The notes under the pieces were generated by a model. That model searched no databases. It saw nothing but the letters and a program-made list of their open reading frames with translations, and was not told the DNA's origin. Positions 15,238-22,740 of a stretch of DNA of 42,013 bases are shown in pieces. A program made the position numbers and the translations under genes. Numbering within the stretch: position 1 is the first letter of the stretch; each line of letters opens with the position of its first letter. Origin of the DNA: Microbacteriaceae bacterium (lineage in GTDB: Bacteria > Actinomycetota > Actinomycetes > Actinomycetales > Microbacteriaceae); assembly GCA_025464995.1 (NCBI GenBank), contig JAODMO010000059.1, positions 1 to 42,013 of the forward strand, in the 5' to 3' direction.

Positions 15238-16232
15238 CCACGCGACGGTCGCTCGGCCTCGCAGCATTCATCGCCGCCCTCGCGGTGACGATCGTGTTGA
15301 GCCTCGCGATCGGATCCCGTGCCATCCTGCCGTCCGCCGTGCTGGACGCCCTGTTCTCGCCGACGGACGGCAACATCGACCAGATGGTCGTGCGTGACCT
15401 GCGCGTGCCGCGAACGGTGATCGGCCTCCTCGCGGGGGCCGCACTCGGCATGGCGGGCACCGTCATGCAGGGCGTCACGCGCAACCCGCTCGCCGATCCC
15501 GGTCTCCTCGGCGTCAATGCCGGGGCCTCCCTGTTCGTCGTGCTCGGCATCTCGGTTCTCGGCGTCACCCAGCCCGGCGGCTTCGTCTGGTTCGCGTTCG
15601 CGGGCGCAGCGGCCGCCACGGCCGCTGTCTACGCGATCGGCTCGAGCGGTCGCGGGGGAGCGACGCCGATCAAGCTGGCGCTCTCCGGCGCGGCGCTCAC
15701 CGCGGTGCTGACCTCGATCATCACCCTCGTGCTCATCACCGACCTCGACACCTTGAACCTCTACCGCTTCTGGGCCGTCGGGTCGCTCGTCGGGCGCGAT
15801 CTCGGCACGGCGGCGGTCGTGCTGCCGTTCCTCGCGGTCGGTGCCGCGCTCGCTCTCGCCACGACCCGCAGCCTCAACGTGCTCGCGCTCGGCGACGACG
15901 TCGCGCGGGGTCTCGGCCAGAACCTCGCCCACGCCCGCGCGACGTCCGCCCTCGCCATCGTGCTGCTGTGCGGCGCCGCAACGGCACTCTCCGGACCGCT
16001 CGTCTTCGTGGGCCTCGTCGTGCCGCACCTGGCGCGTCGGTTCAGCGGCTCCGACTACCGCTGGGTGCTCGCCTACTCGGTCGTGCTCGGCCCGATCCTG
16101 CTCGTCGCCGCCGACATCGTCGGCCGCCTCGTCGCGCCACCCGGCGAACTCGAGGCTGGCCTGGTCGTCGCGTTCCTCGGCGCGCCCGTGCTCATCGCCT
16201 TCGCCCGGCGGTCGACGGTGAGGGCGCTGTGA
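15234..16232 (+). CDS. FecCD-family iron-siderophore ABC transporter permease 1
   Basis: Polytopic permease of the FecCD/BtuC family with about nine to ten membrane segments; hallmark LRVPRTVIGLLAGAALGMAGTVMQGVTRNPLADPGLLGVNAGA (given here as the well-known LRxPR and NPLA blocks) is present. From the first normal start, GTG 15285, half of the first membrane helix would be lost. The only earlier start after the in-frame stop at 15222 is CTG 15234, which overlaps the previous stop by four bases (CTGA) and restores a full first helix (LGLAAFIAALAVTIVLSLAIG). CTG 15234 is therefore proposed; GTG 15285 remains the conventional choice. Later genes overlap, so this is within one operon. Confidence 0.85.
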   Translation: MTTRRSLGLAAFIAALAVTIVLSLAIGSRAILPSAVLDALFSPTDGNIDQMVVRDLRVPRTVIGLLAGAALGMAGTVMQGVTRNPLADPGLLGVNAGASLFVVLGISVLGVTQPGGFVWFAFAGAAAATAAVYAIGSSGRGGATPIKLALSGAALTAVLTSIITLVLITDLDTLNLYRFWAVGSLVGRDLGTAAVVLPFLAVGAALALATTRSLNVLALGDDVARGLGQNLAHARATSALAIVLLCGAATALSGPLVFVGLVVPHLARRFSGSDYRWVLAYSVVLGPILLVAADIVGRLVAPPGELEAGLVVAFLGAPVLIAFARRSTVRAL

Positions 16233-17287
16233 GCGTCGCGACGGGGCGCTCGGCGATGGCAGACGAGACGAGCGTCGTGCGGGCGGAGCGGATGCGGCGG
16301 GGCCGACGCCGGCGCGTCGTGCTGGTCGTGCTCGCTGTCGTCGCCCTGGCGATCGGGGGCGTGTCGCTCAGCGTCGGCGAGTACACCCTCTCGGTGGCCG
16401 ACGTGGTCCGTACGCTCTTCGGGGGCGGCGACGCGCTCGAGTCGTTCGTCGTGCTGCAGCTGCGCGCACCGCGGCTCGCCCTCGGCGCCCTCACGGCCGT
16501 CTGTTTCGGCGTCGCGGGAGGCGTCTTCCAGACCCTCCTGCGCAATCCGCTCGCGAGCCCCGACATCATCGGAGTCTCGGGCGGAGCCAGCTTCGCGGCC
16601 GTCTACGCCATCCTCGTGCTCGGACTCAGCGGTCTCGCGGTCTCGCTCTTCGCCTTCGTCGGGGCGCTCGTCGTCGCCGCGGCCATCTACCTGCTCTCAG
16701 CGCGCGGCGGGCTCAGCGGCTACCGCTTCGTGCTCATCGGCATCGGCGTCGCCTTCATGGTGAACGCCGCTCTGAACTTCATGATCACGCGCGCGGAGGT
16801 GCGCGACGCCCGCGACGCCCTCGTCTGGCTCGTCGGCAGCCTCGGCAGCGCGGGCTGGGACGAGATCCTCCGCGTCGCACTCGGCCTCGTCGTGCTCGTG
16901 CCCGCGGTCGCGCTGCTCGCACCACGGCTGCGGATGCTGCAGCTCGACGATGACACGGCGATCGGGCTGGGCGTGCCGGCCGCGCGGGTGCGGCTCGCGC
17001 TGCTCGTGCTGGCCGTGGCCCTCGTGGCAGTCGCGACGGCAGCGGTCGGACCGATCGCGTTCGTCGCCTTCGTCGCGGCGCCCATCGCCCGCCGTCTCGT
17101 TCCGGGCGGACTCGCCCTCCTGGCGAGCGGTCTCGTCGCGGTCATCATCGTGACCTTCGCAGACCTCGTCGCGCAGCATCTGCTCGGCGACGTGCGCGTT
17201 CCGGTCGGCGTCATCACCGCCGTCATCGGCGCCCCCTACCTGCTGTGGTTGCTGGTCACGGCCGACCGACGAGGCCGAGGAGCCTGA
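16229..17287 (+). CDS. FecCD-family iron-siderophore ABC transporter permease 2
   Basis: 352-aa second permease of the pair. After a basic cytoplasmic stretch (ERMRRGRRRR) come about nine to ten membrane helices with LRAPRLALGALTAVCFGVAG and QTLLRNPLASPDIIGVSGGA, which are FecCD signatures. GTG 16229 overlaps the stop of permease 1 by four bases (GTGA). A downstream ATG at 16257 is possible but would break the coupling. The two permeases would form the membrane channel as a heterodimer. Confidence 0.9.
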   Translation: MSVATGRSAMADETSVVRAERMRRGRRRRVVLVVLAVVALAIGGVSLSVGEYTLSVADVVRTLFGGGDALESFVVLQLRAPRLALGALTAVCFGVAGGVFQTLLRNPLASPDIIGVSGGASFAAVYAILVLGLSGLAVSLFAFVGALVVAAAIYLLSARGGLSGYRFVLIGIGVAFMVNAALNFMITRAEVRDARDALVWLVGSLGSAGWDEILRVALGLVVLVPAVALLAPRLRMLQLDDDTAIGLGVPAARVRLALLVLAVALVAVATAAVGPIAFVAFVAAPIARRLVPGGLALLASGLVAVIIVTFADLVAQHLLGDVRVPVGVITAVIGAPYLLWLLVTADRRGRGA

Positions 17288-18099
17288 TGTCCACTGTGCA
17301 CGAACTCCGCGCTGCGGGCCTCCGGCTCGGCTACGACGGCCGGGTCGTCATCCCCGACCTCGACCTCGTCGTGCCCGACGGCAAGGTCTCTGTCATCGTC
17401 GGTGCCAACGCCTCCGGCAAGTCCACCCTGCTGCGCGGCATCGCGCGCCTCATGAAGCCCGAGGCCGGCAGGGTGCTGCTCGACGGCCGCGACATCCACT
17501 CGCTTCCGACGGCGAAGGTGGCGACCGTGCTCGGGCTCCTCCCACAGCAGCCGCTCGCTCCCGACGGCATCACCGTCGCCGATCTCGTCGGCCGCGGTCG
17601 ACACCCGCACCAGGGCTGGTTCAGCCAGTGGTCGCCGGCGGATGATGCGGCCGTCGCTCGAGCGCTTGGTGCGACCGACACGCTCGCACTCGCCGACCGC
17701 CGCGTCGACGAGCTCTCGGGCGGGCAACGACAGCGGGTCTGGATCGCGATGGCACTCGCCCAGGAGACCGACATCCTGCTGCTCGACGAGCCGACGACGT
17801 TTCTCGATGTCGCGCACCAGATCGAGGTGCTCGACCTTCTCGTCGAGCTGAACCGAGAGCGCGGCACGACGGTCGTCATGGTGTTGCACGACCTCAACCT
17901 CGCCGCCCGCTACGCCGATCATCTCGTGGTGATGGCCGAGGGGCGCATCACGATGTCTGGACGCCCGGCCGACGTGCTCACGCCCGCCGTCGTGTTCGAC
18001 GCCTTCCGGCTCGACTGCCTCGTGATCGACGATCCGGTCTCCGGAGCGCCGCTCATAGTGCCGCGCGGCAGGTTCCACCGCGGTGGCGCGGAGAAATGA
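17287..18099 (+). CDS. Iron-siderophore ABC transporter ATP-binding protein (FecE-like)
   Basis: 270-aa ABC ATPase that powers the two permeases. Walker A is GANASGKST (39-47), the Q-loop is LLPQQ, the signature LSGGQRQR lies at 143-150, Walker B is ILLLDEPTTFLD (163-174) and the H-loop is in VLHDLNLAARY. This layout is typical of FecE/FepC. ATG 17287 shares one base with the permease 2 stop (TGATG). The gene ends directly before the iron box of the binding-protein gene. Confidence 0.92.
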   Translation: MSTVHELRAAGLRLGYDGRVVIPDLDLVVPDGKVSVIVGANASGKSTLLRGIARLMKPEAGRVLLDGRDIHSLPTAKVATVLGLLPQQPLAPDGITVADLVGRGRHPHQGWFSQWSPADDAAVARALGATDTLALADRRVDELSGGQRQRVWIAMALAQETDILLLDEPTTFLDVAHQIEVLDLLVELNRERGTTVVMVLHDLNLAARYADHLVVMAEGRITMSGRPADVLTPAVVFDAFRLDCLVIDDPVSGAPLIVPRGRFHRGGAEK

Positions 18100-18118
18100 T
18101 TAGGGTAGGCTTGCCTTA
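18100..18118 (+). promoter_or_regulatory. Iron box upstream of the binding-protein gene
   Basis: TTAGGGTAGGCTTGCCTTA matches the IdeR/DtxR consensus at 15 of 19 positions by eye. It starts immediately after the ATPase stop codon and contains a TAGGGT hexamer that could be a -10. The binding-protein gene therefore probably has its own iron-repressed promoter and a leader of about 70 bases. Confidence 0.7.
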
Positions 18119-18184
18119 TCAAGCGCGAGTTCTGCGCCCCACGCAGCGTGCCGCACGCCGGACGCATCATCCAGGGAGTACCAC

Positions 18185-19216
18185 GTGTCCAAGAGAATGA
18201 CAGCCCGCGCCGCGGCAGCGGTCGCCATGGTCGGAGCCCTCGCGCTATCCGGCTGCTCGGCAGACCCCGCCGCCGACGAGCCGACCGCGGCCTCCAGCGA
18301 CGGATCGTTCCCCGTCACCATCGAGCACGCCTTCGGTGAGACCACCATCCCCGAGGCGCCGAAGAACGTCGTGACGTGGGGCTGGGGCAGCACCGAGGCG
18401 TCCATCGCCGTCGGTGTCGTGCCGGTAGCGATCCCCTTCCAGAGCTACGCGGGCGACGACACGGGCATGCTGCCGTGGGTCGACGAGGAGCTCACCGCGA
18501 TGGACGCCGAGACGCCCACCATCCTCACCGACGACGGCGAGGCCCCGCCGTACGAGGAGATCGCTGCCGCAGACCCCGACGTCATCCTCGCGGTCTACTC
18601 CGGCGTCACGGAGGAGCAGTACGCGTTGCTCAGCGCGATCGCTCCCACGGTCGCGTATCCGGACAACGCCTGGACAACCCCGTGGAAAGACGTCGTGACG
18701 ACCGTCGGCAAAGCTCTCGGCAAGAGCGCCGAGGCAGAGGAGGTGCTCAGCGGAATCGATGACGTGCTCGCAGAGGGTGCCGCCGCGCATCCCGAGCTCA
18801 AGGGCAAGTCGATCGCCGCGGTCTGGGACACGTCCGGAACGTTCTACGTCTACCGCGCCGCCGACCCGCGGGTCTCGTTCCTCCTCGACCTCGGCCTCGT
18901 CAACGCGCCGGCGGTCGACGACCTGGCGACCGGTGACGCGACGTTCTTCTACACGCTCAGCTACGAGCAGCTCGACAAGCTCGACAGCGACATCGTCATC
19001 ACGTACGCCGACTCGCAAGAGGCACAGGACGCATTCCTCGCCACCTCCTACGCGCAGGCGATCCCTGCGGTGAAGGCGGGCGCCGTCGCACCGGTCGTCG
19101 GCAAGGAGCTTGTCTCCTCCGTGTCGCCGCCCACCGCGCTCTCGCTCACGTGGGGGCTCGACCGCTACCTCGACAGCCTGTCGACCGCGGCGAAGGCGGC
19201 CGACGCGGCGAAGTAG
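18185..19216 (+). CDS. Iron-siderophore substrate-binding lipoprotein
   Basis: 343-aa extracytoplasmic binding protein (FecB/FepB type). A lipoprotein signal peptide ends in ALSGC with the acylated cysteine at residue 24. Then FPVTIEHAFGETTIPEAPKN opens the periplasmic-binding-protein fold, and DPDVILAVYSGVTEEQYALL is typical of the first lobe. It would capture a ferric siderophore and hand it to the permeases encoded upstream. GTG 18185 is preceded by AGGGAG at good distance. Its own iron box and separate leader allow it to be made in excess over the membrane parts. Confidence 0.9.
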   Translation: MSKRMTARAAAAVAMVGALALSGCSADPAADEPTAASSDGSFPVTIEHAFGETTIPEAPKNVVTWGWGSTEASIAVGVVPVAIPFQSYAGDDTGMLPWVDEELTAMDAETPTILTDDGEAPPYEEIAAADPDVILAVYSGVTEEQYALLSAIAPTVAYPDNAWTTPWKDVVTTVGKALGKSAEAEEVLSGIDDVLAEGAAAHPELKGKSIAAVWDTSGTFYVYRAADPRVSFLLDLGLVNAPAVDDLATGDATFFYTLSYEQLDKLDSDIVITYADSQEAQDAFLATSYAQAIPAVKAGAVAPVVGKELVSSVSPPTALSLTWGLDRYLDSLSTAAKAADAAK

Positions 19217-19230
19217 CGCGGCGAAGTAGC
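19205..19230. repeat. 13-bp tandem duplication across a stop codon
   Basis: GCGGCGAAGTAGC occurs twice in direct succession (19205-19217 and 19218-19230). The first copy holds the last codons and TAG stop of the binding protein. The second copy is out of frame and untranslated. A similar event is seen at 37299-37334. Confidence 0.8.
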
Positions 19231-19253
19231 GCGGCGGGCAGCGCGGCCGGCGC

Positions 19254-19700
19254 CTATTCGGCCAGCGCCAGGTCCGACTTCCAGCGCACGAGGCTGCGCA
19301 CCGTGTCGTCGCTGTCGGCTGCCAGCTCGTCCATGACGTCAGCCGGCACGAAGAAATTGACGGCGAGCCATCCGCGCACCGTCGCTGACTCGTCGGACGC
19401 GAGGGACCGCAGGATGTCGCACGGCACTGACTCGTTGCGGGCGAGGCATGCCCGAACGCTCTCGGCCGGGTCACGGGCGAGCTGAGCGAAGAGGTCCTCG
19501 GGGGCGTGGTGACTGCTCGCCACGCTCTCGCGGATCTTCGGGTTCTCGTGGCGGGCGAGCAGGCGCAGCCGCGCGATCTTCGACTCGGTGACCGCCGGTG
19601 CGGGATGCAGCGCCGCGGCCTCCTCGGGAGACAGCATGACGGGCGCGTGGTCGCGCAGGGCCTGGCGCTGTGCCGGAGTGTTGAATCGGATGCAGGACAT
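19254..19700 (-). CDS. Leucine-rich-repeat-variant (LRV/HEAT-like) protein
   Basis: 148-aa soluble helical-repeat protein. After a 40-residue lead come three and a half repeats of about 24-26 residues, each starting LARxE/DxxxxVR (LARHENPKIRESVASSHHAP, then LARDPAESVRACLARNESVP, then LASDESATVRGWLAVNFFVP). LRV or HEAT repeats usually mediate protein contacts. No catalytic motif is present and neighbours do not suggest a partner. The ATG is six bases after a TAGCGT hexamer, with GGAG between. Confidence 0.75.
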   Translation of the reverse strand: MSCIRFNTPAQRQALRDHAPVMLSPEEAAALHPAPAVTESKIARLRLLARHENPKIRESVASSHHAPEDLFAQLARDPAESVRACLARNESVPCDILRSLASDESATVRGWLAVNFFVPADVMDELAADSDDTVRSLVRWKSDLALAE

Positions 19701-19706
19701 GTCTCC

Positions 19707-19712
19707 ACGCTA
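19707..19712 (-). promoter_or_regulatory. Candidate -10 element (TAGCGT)
   Basis: On the minus strand TAGCGT is followed by GGAGAC and the ATG at 19700. Six-base spacing fits a leaderless start, although GGAG could also act as a ribosome site on a longer transcript. Confidence 0.35.
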
Positions 19713-19869
19713 CCCGCCGCCGCCGCCGCGAGGCCTCGGAATCGGCGGCATCCACCGGCCTCATTTATTCGCCTCGGGGAGGGGCCGTGATCGGATACGC
19801 TGGACGTTCAGCGGAATGGGCCTTTCCGGTCATTCGTGCTTGTTGCTAGGTAAAAGAGGGAGGTTCACG

Positions 19870-20388
19870 ATGGCCGATTCCGGATCACAGGATGGTGTCG
19901 CCGGAAGCTCCCCCGCGGAGAACCCCGACGTGCAAGAGGAAAACGCCAACGTGCCCCACGAAAATGACACGACGCTGACATTCGGAAACGAATTCGGCGC
20001 GCAGCTTGCCGCCCTCGAGGGTGAAGTCTCGGTCGAGGAGCAGGAAGCCATCGCGGCGCTGCCCTCCGGCTCCGCTCTCCTCATCGTCCGTCGCGGGCCC
20101 AACTCGGGCGCTCGCTTCCTCCTTGACGCGGATGTCACGACCGCCGGTCGACACCCCGAGGCCGACATCTTCCTCGACGACGTCACGGTCTCCCGTCGTC
20201 ACGCGCAGTTCCTCCGCCACGGCACGAGCTTCGAGGTCAGGGACCTCGGCTCGCTGAACGGCACCTACCTCAACGGCGAACGCATCGCCACGGCCCCGCT
20301 CGGCGACCGCGGAGAGGTGCAGGTCGGCAAATTCCGCCTCACCTTCTACGCGTCGCGCGTCGACCTCGCCAGCGCGGCTGGCAAATAG
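19870..20388 (+). CDS. garA: GarA/OdhI-like FHA domain protein
   Basis: 172-aa regulator of the GarA/OdhI family. A disordered N-terminus carries DTTLTF (T34, T35), at the place of the ETTQVF phosphothreonine motif of mycobacterial GarA. The FHA domain (about 80-165) has GRHPEADIFLDDVTVSRRHA and GSLNGTYLNGERI with the phosphothreonine-binding Arg, Ser and Asn. In the family the unphosphorylated form inhibits 2-oxoglutarate dehydrogenase and controls glutamate metabolism; phosphorylation by Ser/Thr kinases makes it bind itself. GAGGGAGG precedes the ATG. The stop shares one base with the next gene. Confidence 0.85.
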   Translation: MADSGSQDGVAGSSPAENPDVQEENANVPHENDTTLTFGNEFGAQLAALEGEVSVEEQEAIAALPSGSALLIVRRGPNSGARFLLDADVTTAGRHPEADIFLDDVTVSRRHAQFLRHGTSFEVRDLGSLNGTYLNGERIATAPLGDRGEVQVGKFRLTFYASRVDLASAAGK

Positions 20389-21086
20389 TGGCTCGAGCGG
20401 CTGCCCAGGCACGTGTGCCTGGCGTCGGCGGGCTGCTGAGCATCGGACAGGTGCTCGCCAAGCTCAACCCGGAGTTTCCCGACCTGAGCCCGTCGAAGCT
20501 GCGCTTCCTCGAGGAGCGGCAACTGATCACGCCGGCGCGCACCGACTCCGGATATCGCAAGTTCTCGGCGGCCGACATGGACCGCTTGCGGTTCGTGCTG
20601 ACCATGCAGCGCGACCACTACCTGCCGCTCAAGGTCATCCGCGGGTACCTCGACGACCTCGACGCCGGTCGGCAGCCGGAGCTGCCCGGGGGAGCCCTCC
20701 AGGCGCCGTCGATGCTGAACTCCGAGCGCCGACTCTCGCGCGACGAGCTCGTGCGCGAGGCGGGCGCCAACGCGATGCTGCTCAACGACGCGGTCTCCGC
20801 TTCTCTCATCGTCGCCGCGGACACGTTCGGCGAAGACGTGCTCGCTGTTCTCAAGTCGCTCGTCGAGCTGCAGCGATCGGGAATCGAGCCGAGGCATCTC
20901 CGCGGATTCCGCGCGGCGGCCGAACGCGAACTGGGTCTCATCGAGAACGCGCTGATGCCGGTCGCGCGCCGCAAGGACGCCTCGAGTCGCGCCAAGGCGG
21001 CCGAGATGGCGCGCGAGATCGCGAGCCAACTCGAGGTAGTTCGGAGCAGTCTCATCCGCTCCGCCCTCACCCGACTCGATTCGTAG
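20388..21086 (+). CDS. MerR-family transcriptional regulator (FtsR-like)
   Basis: 232-aa regulator with an N-terminal MerR winged helix (LLSIGQVLAKLNPEFPDLSPSK, then FLEERQLITPARTDSGYRKF) and a helical C-terminal half. It has the same position, directly after the FHA gene, as FtsR of corynebacteria, an activator of ftsZ, and as Rv1828 of mycobacteria. GTG 20388 overlaps the FHA stop by one base, so the two are co-transcribed. The effector is unknown. Naming by position is an inference. Confidence 0.85.
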   Translation: MARAAAQARVPGVGGLLSIGQVLAKLNPEFPDLSPSKLRFLEERQLITPARTDSGYRKFSAADMDRLRFVLTMQRDHYLPLKVIRGYLDDLDAGRQPELPGGALQAPSMLNSERRLSRDELVREAGANAMLLNDAVSASLIVAADTFGEDVLAVLKSLVELQRSGIEPRHLRGFRAAAERELGLIENALMPVARRKDASSRAKAAEMAREIASQLEVVRSSLIRSALTRLDS

Positions 21087-21222
21087 TACCGTCGAATACC
21101 AGCACGTGCGACACGCCGGGCAGTTTCGCCGGATGTGCGGCGCGAGCATCGGGTGTCTCGGTACCGTGGAGTTCGACAACACTAAGCGTCAACTGCACGA
21201 TGAAGGTTAAGAGGACAGAGCC

Positions 21223-21771
21223 ATGAGCGATCTCAGCCGTAGCGAGGAATCCCGCTACGACCTCGGCCTCCTCTTCACCGACGGCATGCCGAACCACAAC
21301 GACGACAGCGGCTATCGCGGCGCCGTCGCCGCTCGCGCAGCCGGCATCAGCTACCGCCAGCTCGACTACTGGGCACGCACCGAACTCGTCGAGCCCACCG
21401 TGCGCGGTGCGGCGGGCAGCGGGTCGCAGCGCCTTTACGGCTTCCGCGACATCCTCGTCCTCAAACTCGTCAAGCGACTGCTCGACACCGGGATCTCGCT
21501 CCAGCAGATCCGGATAGCCGTCAACCAGTTGCGCGAGTCGGGCATCAACGACCTCGCCCAGACCACGCTCATGAGCGACGGGGCGAGCGTCTACCTGTGC
21601 ACGAGCAACGACGAGGTCATCGACCTCGTCAGCCGCGGCCAGGGCGTCTTCGGCATCGCTGTCGGCAAGGTGCTGCGGGAGGTCGAGACGAGCCTCATCG
21701 AGCTCGACTCGGTGCTGGCCGAAGACCCCGCCGACGAGCTCGCCAAGCGCCGGGTGAGCAAGGCGTCCTGA
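21223..21771 (+). CDS. MerR-family transcriptional regulator, second
   Basis: 182-aa MerR regulator: RAAGISYRQLDYWARTELVEPTVR is the DNA-binding part, followed by RLYGFRDILVLKLVKRLLDTG and a C-terminal dimer/effector domain. Corresponds in position to the second MerR gene of the mycobacterial garA neighbourhood (Rv1830), but the bifunctional nuclease gene that sits between the two MerR genes there is absent here. AGAGGA precedes the ATG by a good distance. The 136-bp gap upstream probably holds its promoter. Confidence 0.85.
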   Translation: MSDLSRSEESRYDLGLLFTDGMPNHNDDSGYRGAVAARAAGISYRQLDYWARTELVEPTVRGAAGSGSQRLYGFRDILVLKLVKRLLDTGISLQQIRIAVNQLRESGINDLAQTTLMSDGASVYLCTSNDEVIDLVSRGQGVFGIAVGKVLREVETSLIELDSVLAEDPADELAKRRVSKAS

Positions 21772-21780
21772 GCCTCAGCC

Positions 21781-21864
21781 GGTCGAGCAGGTCGCTGTGG
21801 CGACCGCATCGAGCCCTCGGGCCTATGCTTCGGCGTCGAGGGATATCGACAAGCCCGCTCAGGG
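21781..21864. repeat. REP-like palindromic element(s) between convergent genes
   Basis: The 95-bp gap between the MerR and ParA genes is filled by inverted-repeat DNA. GGTCGAG (21781) with GTCGC...GCGAC inside and CGAGCC at the far side forms a long imperfect hairpin to 21815. A second part (TCGAGGGATATCGACAAGCC, then GCTCAGGG) follows. It looks like the dispersed GGTCGAG...ATCGAG-type extragenic palindromes of Microbacteriaceae and may act as a bidirectional terminator. Confidence 0.5.
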
Positions 21865-21866
21865 CG

Positions 21867-22673
21867 TCAGCGAACTTCGCTGTAGTCGCCGATGCGCGCC
21901 GTGCGCATGATCCGGTCGAGCAGCTGGTCGAAGTTGTGCGACATCTCCTCCGCGCTCTCGCCCGGCCAGACGTGCAACGGCTTGGCCGCACCCTGTGCCT
22001 GCTGGAGCGACGTGCGCTCGGGAAGCTGCGGGCTCAGCACGAGCGGCCCGAACATGTCGCGCAGCTCCTTGATCCTGAACTGGTGTTCGAGCGACTGGAT
22101 GCGCACGCGGTTGACGATGATGCCGAGGGGCTGCAGCCGCGGGGAGAGGCCACGACGGATCTCCTCGATGGCACGCAGCGCGCGGTCGGCGGCGGCGACG
22201 GAGAACAGTCCGGGCTCGGTCACGACGGTGACACGGTCGCTTGCCGCCCACGCAGTGCGGGTGAGGGCGTTGAGCGAGGGTGCGCAGTCGATGAGCACGA
22301 GATCGTAGTCTTGCTCGACGTTCGCGAGAGCCTCCTCGAGCTTCCAGATCTCGCGGATGCTCGGGTGCGGGCCGTCGAAGTTGATGGCGGATGGCGAGCC
22401 GATGAGCACGTCGATCTTGCCGGGACGGCCACGCGTCCATCCGCTGGGTGCGATCGCGGCTCGCACAACCTTCTCCTTAGGAGACGCGAGCACATCGGCG
22501 ATGTTGAGGTGGCCGGTGACGTCGATGTCCATGCCCGTCGAGACGTCGGCTTGCGGATCGAGGTCGACCACAAGCGTTCGCAGGCCTTTTGCGAAGGCGG
22601 CAGAGGCGAGCCCAAGGGTGACCGTGGTCTTGCCCACACCCCCCTTGAGGGAACTGACGCTGAGTACATGCAC
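21867..22673 (-). CDS. ParA-family ATPase
   Basis: 268-aa deviant Walker A ATPase: SVSSLKGGVGKTTVTLGLAS, Walker A' VVDLDPQADVSTG, Walker B YDLVLIDCAPSLNALT. Such proteins position plasmids, chromosomes or protein complexes on the nucleoid or membrane. No ParB gene or parS-like site is near, so this is an orphan ParA. Start: GTG 22673 gives VHVLSVSSLKGG, the usual N-terminus; GTG 22694 would add seven residues. It is divergent from pyruvate carboxylase with a gap of 67 bp. Confidence 0.85.
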   Translation of the reverse strand: MHVLSVSSLKGGVGKTTVTLGLASAAFAKGLRTLVVDLDPQADVSTGMDIDVTGHLNIADVLASPKEKVVRAAIAPSGWTRGRPGKIDVLIGSPSAINFDGPHPSIREIWKLEEALANVEQDYDLVLIDCAPSLNALTRTAWAASDRVTVVTEPGLFSVAAADRALRAIEEIRRGLSPRLQPLGIIVNRVRIQSLEHQFRIKELRDMFGPLVLSPQLPERTSLQQAQGAAKPLHVWPGESAEEMSHNFDQLLDRIMRTARIGDYSEVR

Positions 22674-22740
22674 GAGTAACGACGATACCTTCACTAGTCT
22701 TAAAGCACCTAAACGTCCGCGGTGTGCCGAAAGGGCTCAA

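Noticed and set aside
18119..18184. Short inverted repeat GCGTGC-C-GCACGC before the binding-protein gene, considered as a terminator or attenuator
   Set aside because: The arms are short with almost no loop and there is no T-run; the nearby iron box explains regulation better.
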